Source: Burkholderiaceae bacterium (GTDB lineage Bacteria; Pseudomonadota; Gammaproteobacteria; Burkholderiales; Burkholderiaceae). From it: DNA of 6,046 bases. This document shows, one piece after another, positions 1-5,365 of this stretch. The stretch covers positions 1 through 6,046 of the forward strand of contig CANHLB010000119.1 of NCBI GenBank assembly GCA_947461335.1, read 5' to 3'. How positions within the stretch are numbered: position 1 is the stretch's first letter; every line of letters starts with the position of its first letter. The translations under genes were made by a program, and so were the position numbers. Under the pieces are notes generated by a model. It had not been told where the DNA came from. It saw nothing but the letters and a program-made list of their open reading frames with translations, and ran no database searches.

Positions 1-185
1 CTGCCGTGAATCAACTAGGCATTGGCCCACAAGGACTTGGTGGTGACGGAACCGCCTTTGCAGTCCAAGTAGAACTTGCACATACTCACATCACCATGAA
101 TCCTGTGGCTGTCAATATGCAGTGCCATTCTGCACGGAGAGCTCGAGCTACCTTTACGCCCACAGGCGTTCATTACGGATTCTAG
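1..185 (+). CDS. ttdA: Class I fumarate hydratase / L-tartrate dehydratase alpha subunit, 3' end (partial)
   Basis: Only the last 60 codons are present, read from base 3 to the TAG at 183-185; the 5' part lies outside the window. The visible stretch has GIGPQGLGG near its start, then a V-E-L-A-H-T-H segment and NPVAVNMQCHSARRA, the recognisable C-terminal signature of the [4Fe-4S] alpha domain of class I fumarases and TtdA. The cysteine encoded at 123-125 is probably one of the three cluster ligands (family knowledge). The family hydrates or dehydrates fumarate/malate, L-tartrate or mesaconate/citramalate-type acids in the cytoplasm. The beta subunit gene starts 10 nt after this stop, so this is the split two-subunit form rather than the fused FumA/B form. 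Substrate cannot be decided from this fragment. Confidence 0.88.
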   Translation, partial: AVNQLGIGPQGLGGDGTAFAVQVELAHTHITMNPVAVNMQCHSARRARATFTPTGVHYGF

Positions 186-195
186 GAAGACAAAA

Positions 196-807
196 ATGGC
201 TCATTACAACCTTCCAACACCTGTGAGCGAAGAAGCGATTCGCAAGCTTCGCATTAACGACACTGTGACATTGCAAAACACACTGTTTGGTATTCGCGAT
301 GCGACACAAATTCAGATGTTTGATCATAGTCGCAAGACTCATTTTGATTTAAATGGTCATGCAGTGATTCATACAGCGCCTAATGTACGCAAAGTTACCG
401 TGAGTAAAGAATTCCCTGCTGGCTACGAGCCGATCTGCATTGGCACCACTACCTCAGATCGTATGGAACGCTTTACTCGACCCTTGATGACACAAAATGG
501 TGTGCGCATGATTGTTGGCAAAGGGGGCTTACGTGAAGGGTCTGCGCAAGCGTTTAAGGAAATTGGTGGAGTATATCTGGCCATTATTGGTGGTACCGCA
601 GCACTCGAGACCACTTGGATAGAGCAAATTGAAGATGTGGATATGGACGACCTCAATCCAGAGTCACTCTGGCGTTTCAAGATCAAAGATTTTGGACCTT
701 TATTAGTGGCAATGGATAGTCATGGTGGGAGTATTTATCAGGAAGTAAAGGGTGATGTGGCTCGCAAAAAAGATGCAGTACTTAAAAGTCTAGGAATTAC
801 CTCATGA
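196..807 (+). CDS. ttdB: Class I fumarate hydratase / L-tartrate dehydratase beta subunit
   Basis: The 203-residue product matches the usual length of TtdB-type beta subunits (about 200). This swivel domain completes the active site next to the [4Fe-4S] cluster of the alpha subunit. Visible landmarks are an RDA motif (R34), GTTTSDRM at 83-90 and GKGGLREG from 108. By comparison with class I fumarase structures, R34, T85, T86, R89 and K109 correspond to the substrate-carboxylate and catalytic residues, so the enzyme should be active. Deviations are also present: the usual RDAAH is RDATQ, and the usual GPTT is GTTT. The ATG at 196 has AGGAAGA at 184-190, overlapping the alpha stop, which suggests translational coupling. 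Downstream it overlaps the flavoprotein start by ATGA. The reaction could be fumarate/malate, tartrate/oxaloacetate or a substituted C4 acid; the sequence does not say which. Confidence 0.9.
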   Translation: MAHYNLPTPVSEEAIRKLRINDTVTLQNTLFGIRDATQIQMFDHSRKTHFDLNGHAVIHTAPNVRKVTVSKEFPAGYEPICIGTTTSDRMERFTRPLMTQNGVRMIVGKGGLREGSAQAFKEIGGVYLAIIGGTAALETTWIEQIEDVDMDDLNPESLWRFKIKDFGPLLVAMDSHGGSIYQEVKGDVARKKDAVLKSLGITS

Positions 808-2525
808 GCCCTATTCCAACCATTGAAACGGATATCTTGATCCTGGGGTCTGGGGGTGCAGGCCTCTTTGCAGCCTTACATGCACATCAAGAAAATCCTA
901 AATTAGATATTACGATCGCAGTGAAGGGTTTGCTAGGTAAGTCTGGTTGTACTCGTATGGTTCAAGGTGGTTACAACGTGGCATTAGCTGAAGGTGATTC
1001 AGTTGAACGCCATTTCATGGATACGATTGAGGGTGGTAAATGGCTCTCAGATCAAGATCTTGCTTGGACCCTAGTCAACAAAGCAGTTGAGCGTATTCAT
1101 GAGTTAGAAAATGAGTTAGGGTGCTTTTTTGATCGTAATCCTGACGGTACGGTCCATCAAAAAGCATTTGCTGGCCAAACCTTTGACCGCACCGTTCATA
1201 AAGGTGACTTAACAGGCATTGAGATTATCAATCGCTTGGCCGAACAGGTGTGGGCGCGGGGAATCAACCGCTTAGAAGAGCATCGCGCTATTGAATTAAT
1301 CCATAGTAAGGATGGCAATTCTCTTGCAGGCGTCTTGATGTTAAATATGCAGACAGGGGAATTTCTATTGGTTCGTGCCAAAGCTGTCTTGCTTGCTACG
1401 GGCGGTGGCCCGACGATGTATAAATACCATACACCGTCGGGGGATAAGAGTTGTGATGGCTTAGCAATGGCATTGCGTGCTGGCCTCACTTTGCGTGACA
1501 TGGAGATGGTACAGTTTCATCCCACGGGATTATTGGCTGGGCCAGGCACTCGCATGACAGGCACAGTCATTGAGGAAGGCCTGCGTGGAGCTGGTGGTTA
1601 TTTGCTCAATGGTAATCAAGAGCGCTTTATGGGTAACTATGATCCACGCAATGAACGTGCCACAAGAGATATTGTTTCTAGATCAATCAATTCAGAAATC
1701 CGTGCTGGAAGAGCAACTCCAAATGGGGGTGTTTATATTCAAATGAGCCATTTAGGCCCTGAGAACGTCCGCAAACTATTTAAGGGTATGGTCGAGCGTT
1801 GTGCCGATAGCGGATTTGATTTGACTAAGGATTTGGTTGAGGTTGTTCCAACTGCTCACTACATGATGGGCGGTTTAGTCTTTAAGAAGGATTGCACTAC
1901 TGAATTGCCAGGTCTTTTTGCTGCTGGCGAAGACACTGGCGGCGTACATGGTGCCAATCGCTTGGGTGGCAATGGCGTTGCTAACTCAACAGTATTTGGT
2001 GGCATCGCTGGAGAGACGATGGCTCGCTGGGTTAGCTCACAGCAGTTAAGCGAATGCAATATGGAAGAGGTGATGGCAAGTGTTCATGAGCATGAAGCAC
2101 CATTACAAAAAGCGCCTGGCGATATTGAGGCTATTCGAGATGCTCTAGCTGAGTGCATGTGGAATGACGTTGGCATTTCAAGAACTAGAGAAAGTTTAGA
2201 GCGAGCACGCCAAACTTTGCAGCAGTTAGCATCCCAATTAAAGCAAATGGGTGTTGGTGAGATACAGAGGCAATATAGTAATACTTGGCAGGATTGGATG
2301 AACTTACAAAATCTGATTCTGGTAAGCCAAGCTGTCACTGAAGCTGCTCTTGCTAGAGAGAATTCGAGGGGCGCCCATTACCGTGAAGATTTTCCAGAGC
2401 CAGGATCTCTTGAAAACTCTTATTACACAGCAGTGAACTTCAACCATCAAGAGTTGAGCATTAAAAATCTTCCCGTTCAATTTACGATGATTAAGCCTGG
2501 GCAGACGATATTGGTTGAGGCTTAA
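804..2525 (+). CDS. Succinate dehydrogenase/fumarate reductase-family flavoprotein (orphan FAD subunit)
   Basis: This 573-residue protein is full length for the SdhA/FrdA/L-aspartate oxidase family. In order: an FAD-binding Rossmann loop GSGGAG (15-20), QGG (54-56), ATGGG (198-202), HPTG (239-242), LRGAGG (260-265) with ERFM (273-276), RDIVSR (288-293, R288 as probable catalytic proton donor), PTAHYMMGG (349-357) and GANRLGGN (383-390, R386), then the C-terminal helical domain with a GAHYREDFP signature. The substrate-binding His and Arg set is therefore kept. Two positions differ: the histidine that covalently holds FAD in SdhA/FrdA is Cys49, so flavin is probably non-covalent, and the family Thr in the TEG motif is Glu257 (EEG). 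No SdhB-like Fe-S or membrane-anchor gene follows. It may reduce or oxidise a fumarate/succinate-like acid made or used by the upstream hydro-lyase. The start has AGGA at 792-795 and overlaps the beta-subunit stop. Aspartate oxidase is less likely given the catabolic context. Confidence 0.88.
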   Translation: MSPIPTIETDILILGSGGAGLFAALHAHQENPKLDITIAVKGLLGKSGCTRMVQGGYNVALAEGDSVERHFMDTIEGGKWLSDQDLAWTLVNKAVERIHELENELGCFFDRNPDGTVHQKAFAGQTFDRTVHKGDLTGIEIINRLAEQVWARGINRLEEHRAIELIHSKDGNSLAGVLMLNMQTGEFLLVRAKAVLLATGGGPTMYKYHTPSGDKSCDGLAMALRAGLTLRDMEMVQFHPTGLLAGPGTRMTGTVIEEGLRGAGGYLLNGNQERFMGNYDPRNERATRDIVSRSINSEIRAGRATPNGGVYIQMSHLGPENVRKLFKGMVERCADSGFDLTKDLVEVVPTAHYMMGGLVFKKDCTTELPGLFAAGEDTGGVHGANRLGGNGVANSTVFGGIAGETMARWVSSQQLSECNMEEVMASVHEHEAPLQKAPGDIEAIRDALAECMWNDVGISRTRESLERARQTLQQLASQLKQMGVGEIQRQYSNTWQDWMNLQNLILVSQAVTEAALARENSRGAHYREDFPEPGSLENSYYTAVNFNHQELSIKNLPVQFTMIKPGQTILVEA

Positions 2526-2536
2526 TTATTTTTGAT

Positions 2537-3280
2537 TTGATTGAGCCTCTCCAATTTATATTGGCGATTCTGATTATTTTCCTCGCCTATTTTATTTTTG
2601 GGATTTCAGGATTTGGATCATCGATTATTTCAGTGCCCTTACTTGTGCAGATGTATCCCCTTAAAGAAGTAGTCCCAATGATGGTCATTATCGATCTTTG
2701 CGCCTCTTTGTACGTCGGTAAAAAATCTTCTCAGGATGCCAATATAAAAGAGCTGAAATGGCTTTCTCCATTCACTCTAATCGGGATGATTTTAGGTATT
2801 GTTTTATTGGTTTATGCGCCGAGTGAGCCACTATTAGTAACCTTGGGATGTTTTGCTGCAATCAATGGTGCTAGAGTATTGTGGCAACGCAATTCAGAAA
2901 TGAGTGAACCAATTAACAAGTGGTGGGCTGCACCATTTGGATTTTTTGGGGGTGTATTCACTGCATTGTTTGCTACTGGTGGAGCGATTTACGCATCCTA
3001 TCTTGGCTTGCGTATCAGTGACCCTAAGGTTGTGAGAGCCACTATGGCATTTGCAATATTCATACTGACTTTATTGCGCCTAACTTTAATGCTGATTACT
3101 GGCTTGATTCTGAGTTGGCCAGTCATTGGATTGGCAGTTTGCCTAATGCCAGCTACTTTTCTCGGTATTTGGGCTGGAACCCATGTCCATAAAAAGTTGA
3201 ACAATATGGCAATGCGAGTTGCTTACGGTTCTATTTTGCTATTTGCTGGAACTACCTTACTAGTGCGCCAGTTAATTTAA
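2537..3280 (+). CDS. TSUP family membrane transporter (TauE/SafE sulfite exporter-like)
   Basis: The 247-residue product is very hydrophobic, with about eight membrane-spanning stretches, roughly 5-25, 28-60 (broken), 76-94, 98-116, 130-157, 168-190, 193-213 and 225-245. The two-fold repeat of TSUP proteins is visible: GISGFGSSIISVPLL (22-36) in the first half and GGVFTALFATGGA (138-150) in the second. Family members export sulfite, sulfoacetate or other small organic anions, or import some; the substrate is not predictable from sequence alone. The start is TTG at 2537. No ATG precedes the first helix, and an in-frame TGA at 2516-2518 limits extension. A GAGG at 2517-2520 is rather far (16 nt) from TTG, so an ATT at 2525 or 2528 is a less usual alternative. 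It lies 11 nt after the flavoprotein stop and is probably cotranscribed with it. Confidence 0.85.
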   Translation: MIEPLQFILAILIIFLAYFIFGISGFGSSIISVPLLVQMYPLKEVVPMMVIIDLCASLYVGKKSSQDANIKELKWLSPFTLIGMILGIVLLVYAPSEPLLVTLGCFAAINGARVLWQRNSEMSEPINKWWAAPFGFFGGVFTALFATGGAIYASYLGLRISDPKVVRATMAFAIFILTLLRLTLMLITGLILSWPVIGLAVCLMPATFLGIWAGTHVHKKLNNMAMRVAYGSILLFAGTTLLVRQLI

Positions 3281-3281
3281 A

Positions 3282-3316
3282 AGTTAAGGACGGCTTTCTA
3301 AGGCGCATCCTTAACT
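3282..3316. terminator. Inverted repeat, probable bidirectional terminator between convergent genes
   Basis: AGTTAAGGA at 3282-3290 is perfectly complementary to TCCTTAACT at 3308-3316, giving a 9-bp stem around a 17-nt loop in the 41-nt gap between the convergent exporter and Bug genes. On the minus strand the stem is followed by TTTTAAATT, a weak U-rich tail overlapping the exporter stop. The plus-strand side has no T-run. The position fits a shared terminator, but the AT-rich stem and long loop make it a weak one. Confidence 0.5.
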
Positions 3317-3321
3317 CATCA

Positions 3322-4314
3322 CTATTGGGCTTGAATATTGCGAGCCTTAATGACTTTTGCCCAGTTGGCGGATTCATTTTTGATTTGAACATCTAGCTGC
3401 TCTTTGGGAGTGTTCAAAATTGCAGTGAGACCATTAATTTCCAGACTCTTGCGCATTGCGTCTGATTCCAATGCCTTTTGAGTTGCAGCATATATCTTTT
3501 CTTGAATAGCCTTTGGGGTGCCCGCTGGTGCAGCTAGCGTAAACCAACCCATATTAACGAATCCTGGAATCGCTGCTTCTGAAACAGTGGGAACATCAGG
3601 CAATTGCGCCACTCTTTTGCTGCTGGTAATGGCTAGAGCTTTAATATTTCCGGCTTTTGCAAAGCCTGCTGCTGCTGGAAGGTTGCCAACCATAAAATCG
3701 ATTTGCCCAGAGACCAAATCATTAAGAGCTGGTGCTTCACCTTTATAGGGTATGTGGGTAGCAGTAATTCCAGCTGCGTAAATAAAATTTTCCCCTGCCA
3801 TATGAACCTGACTGCCAATACCAGCAGAGCCAAAAGTCAACTCCTTTGTTTTTGCTAAAGCAATCAGCTCTTTTAAATTATTGACTTTTAGATTTGGGTT
3901 GACTGATACAAGCATTGGCCCTCCAGCTACTGCGGAAATATAAGTGAGATCGGCAATGTAATTTAAAGGAAGATTTTTATATAAGTAGGGGTTAACTGTC
4001 ATCATGCTACCCGAAGCAAGAAGCAAGGTGTAACCATTGGGAGGTGAGTTGGCAACAACTTCAGCGCCAATATTGCCTCCAGCTCCACCTTTGTTTTCGA
4101 CAATGACATTTTGACCAAGAATAGTAGTCATTTGTTGCGCAAAAATTCTTCCAAGAATATCAGTGGTACCGCCGGGAGCAAAGGGAATGATCAATTTAAT
4201 GGGTTTATCTGGCCAACTCTGAGCTTGCGCAATTGAAGGCGCAGTAATAAAGGCTAGTGTCCCCAGACTAAAGAGTGCACATCGTAAAGCGGTAATCAAT
4301 TCTTTCCCAAACAT
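3322..4314 (-). CDS. Bug/TctC-family periplasmic solute-binding protein (tripartite tricarboxylate transporter)
   Basis: The 330-residue product matches the usual Bug length (about 320-330). Residues 1-31 form a signal peptide: K4 and R11, a hydrophobic core LFSLGTLAFI, and a probable cut after A29-Q30-A31. The mature protein opens with the family landmark WPDKPIKLIIPF followed by APGGTTDILGR (46-56). VENKGGAGGNIGAE and PPNGYTLLLAS follow, and the central HIPYKGEAPALNDLVSGQID and LPDVPTVSEA segments are also typical. These proteins bind a carboxylate in the periplasm and hand it to TctA/TctB-type membrane partners, which are not in this window; Bug genes without adjacent membrane genes are common in Burkholderiales. 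The start is supported by GGAGGAG on the minus strand (plus 4319-4325), 4 nt before ATG. It is divergent from the dehydrogenase pair, suggesting shared regulation. The ligand is unknown; a hydroxy or dicarboxylic acid is inferred from neighbours. Confidence 0.93.
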   Translation of the reverse strand: MFGKELITALRCALFSLGTLAFITAPSIAQAQSWPDKPIKLIIPFAPGGTTDILGRIFAQQMTTILGQNVIVENKGGAGGNIGAEVVANSPPNGYTLLLASGSMMTVNPYLYKNLPLNYIADLTYISAVAGGPMLVSVNPNLKVNNLKELIALAKTKELTFGSAGIGSQVHMAGENFIYAAGITATHIPYKGEAPALNDLVSGQIDFMVGNLPAAAGFAKAGNIKALAITSSKRVAQLPDVPTVSEAAIPGFVNMGWFTLAAPAGTPKAIQEKIYAATQKALESDAMRKSLEINGLTAILNTPKEQLDVQIKNESANWAKVIKARNIQAQ

Positions 4315-4334
4315 TTTGCTCCTCCAGTTTTAAT

Positions 4335-4370
4335 AATATTTTTTATCTTAGCTCTAATTTCATTTAACAA
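4335..4370 (-). promoter_or_regulatory. Predicted sigma70 promoter for the Bug gene
   Basis: On the minus strand, TTGTTA (plus 4365-4370, 4/6 match to TTGACA) is followed after 17 nt by GATAAA (plus 4342-4347, 4/6 match to TATAAT). This places transcription start near 4335 and gives a 5' leader of about 21 nt that holds the GGAGGAG ribosome site. Geometry is good but both boxes are imperfect in an AT-rich region, so chance matches are possible. An alternative minus-strand -10, TATTAT, lies nearer the gene. Confidence 0.35.
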
Positions 4371-4373
4371 GCA

Positions 4374-4390
4374 CTATTTTTAAAAAATAG
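4374..4390. promoter_or_regulatory. AT-rich palindrome between divergent promoters
   Basis: CTATTTTT (4374-4381) and AAAAATAG (4383-4390) are perfect reverse complements around a single central A. The site lies upstream of both predicted -35 boxes, where a shared regulator or an UP-like element would sit. Low-complexity A/T tracts can form such symmetry by chance. Confidence 0.3.
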
Positions 4391-4399
4391 GGCGTCTGC

Positions 4400-4435
4400 T
4401 TGCAAGTGATTTAAATCATCTATATGATATGGATA
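4400..4435 (+). promoter_or_regulatory. Predicted sigma70 promoter of the dehydrogenase operon, start site at an in-frame ATG
   Basis: TTGCAA (4400-4405, 4/6) and TATGAT (4423-4428, 5/6) are separated by the ideal 17 nt. With the usual spacing from the -10 box, transcription would begin at about 4435, which is the A of the second in-frame ATG of the downstream gene. There is no Shine-Dalgarno sequence before either ATG (4429 or 4435), consistent with a leaderless transcript. Prediction only. Confidence 0.45.
4407..4418. promoter_or_regulatory. 12-bp perfect palindrome in the promoter spacer, candidate operator
   Basis: TGATTTAAATCA is a perfect 12-bp palindrome lying wholly between the predicted -35 (4400-4405) and -10 (4423-4428) boxes. 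A regulator bound there would block RNA polymerase, as at classic repressor operators, or remodel the spacer as MerR-type activators do. No regulator gene is in the window, so the cognate protein is unknown. Confidence 0.4.
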
Positions 4436-5364
4436 TGTCTACTATTTTGATCTCTGAGTTTATTACTAGTCAAGCCCTAGATACCCTGCGTTCTAAAAAT
4501 AAGGTTATCTATGAGCCTGATCTATATAAAGATCGCACAGCTTTAATTGCTGCAATGCAAAATATTGATGCGCTCATTGTTCGTAACTTGACTCAGGTGA
4601 ATGAAGAAATCTTACTTGCTTCGCCGAGCCTAAAAGTTGTTGGTCGCTTAGGGGTTGGACTTGAGAATATTGAGTTGCCAGCTTGTGCCAAACGCAATAT
4701 TAAAGTGATTCCCGCAACAGGGGCTAATGCTGAATCAGTGGCTGAATATGTTGTCGGAGCTGCGGTTGCCTTAACCCGTGGATTTATACCTGCAACCATA
4801 GCAACCCTCAAGGGAGAGTGGCCACGCCCCCGTTTTTCTGGCTATCATGAATTTTTAGGCCAGACATTAGGTATCGTAGGCTTTGGCAGTATTGGTAGAG
4901 TAGTTGCCAAAAAGGCACATGCTTTTGGCTTGCAATGTGTGGCCTATGACCCAATGCTCTCTGGAGACTCAGTTGTTCTTGATGGTTTTTCAGTCCCTTT
5001 ACTGAAACTAGATAAATTACTCTCTAAAAGTGATGCAGTTTCTTTACATCTCCCTTATTTACCTGAAACTAAGAATTTGTTTAATGCGGCAACGCTTGAT
5101 CAGATGAAAGAGGGCGCTTGTCTAATTAATACTGCGCGAGGTGGGATAGTAGATGAAATGGCATTAGCTGAGCGACTGCGTTCAGGACGTATTGGTGGTG
5201 CTGCCATTGATGTCTTTGCTGCGGAACCTGCAAAGGATTTAAGTCATTTTTCAGGAATTGAGAACCTTATTCTGACCCCACATATTGCGGGAGTGACGCA
5301 TGAGAGTAATGAGCGTGTTAGTCAAATGATTGCCGATGAGGTCAATCGGTATTTGGGGGTTTGA
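4429..5364 (+). CDS. NAD-dependent D-2-hydroxyacid dehydrogenase (SlcC/SerA-like)
   Basis: The 311-residue product has the length and order of the D-isomer 2-hydroxyacid dehydrogenase family: a split substrate domain (about 1-100 and 285-311) around a Rossmann domain. The substrate loop GRLGVGLENIE is at 72-82. The dinucleotide loop GFGSIG is at 151-156, with D174 about 20 residues later, predicting NAD over NADP. The catalytic set is complete: R237 in ARGGIVDE, E266 in AAEP and H285 in TPHIAG. The enzyme would reversibly convert a 2-hydroxy acid to its 2-oxo acid in the cytoplasm. Paired 1 nt before an Ldh_2-family gene and divergent from a Bug protein, it resembles SlcC, the (S)-sulfolactate dehydrogenase, but glyoxylate/hydroxypyruvate reductase, tartrate- or malate-type substrates are possible. 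Two starts are in frame: ATG 4429 and ATG 4435 (M3). The latter coincides with the predicted transcription start and gives a more typical N-terminus (MSTILIS). Confidence 0.9.
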   Translation: MDMSTILISEFITSQALDTLRSKNKVIYEPDLYKDRTALIAAMQNIDALIVRNLTQVNEEILLASPSLKVVGRLGVGLENIELPACAKRNIKVIPATGANAESVAEYVVGAAVALTRGFIPATIATLKGEWPRPRFSGYHEFLGQTLGIVGFGSIGRVVAKKAHAFGLQCVAYDPMLSGDSVVLDGFSVPLLKLDKLLSKSDAVSLHLPYLPETKNLFNAATLDQMKEGACLINTARGGIVDEMALAERLRSGRIGGAAIDVFAAEPAKDLSHFSGIENLILTPHIAGVTHESNERVSQMIADEVNRYLGV

Positions 5365-5365
5365 A

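Noticed and set aside
1196..1501. Minus-strand open frame of 101 codons inside the flavoprotein gene
   Set aside because: Antisense shadow of conserved flavoprotein sequence, with no family features.
804..2525. Calling the flavoprotein bona fide succinate dehydrogenase SdhA
   Set aside because: The covalent-FAD histidine is Cys49, the TEG Thr is Glu, and no sdhB/C/D genes are adjacent.
804..2525. Calling the flavoprotein L-aspartate oxidase (NadB)
   Set aside because: No nadA or nadC nearby, and the neighbours are C4-acid and transport genes; the HYREDFP tail is shared across the family and does not decide it.
3518..3748. Plus-strand open frame opposite the Bug gene
   Set aside because: Shadow of the Bug coding strand; composition follows the reverse complement of conserved motifs.
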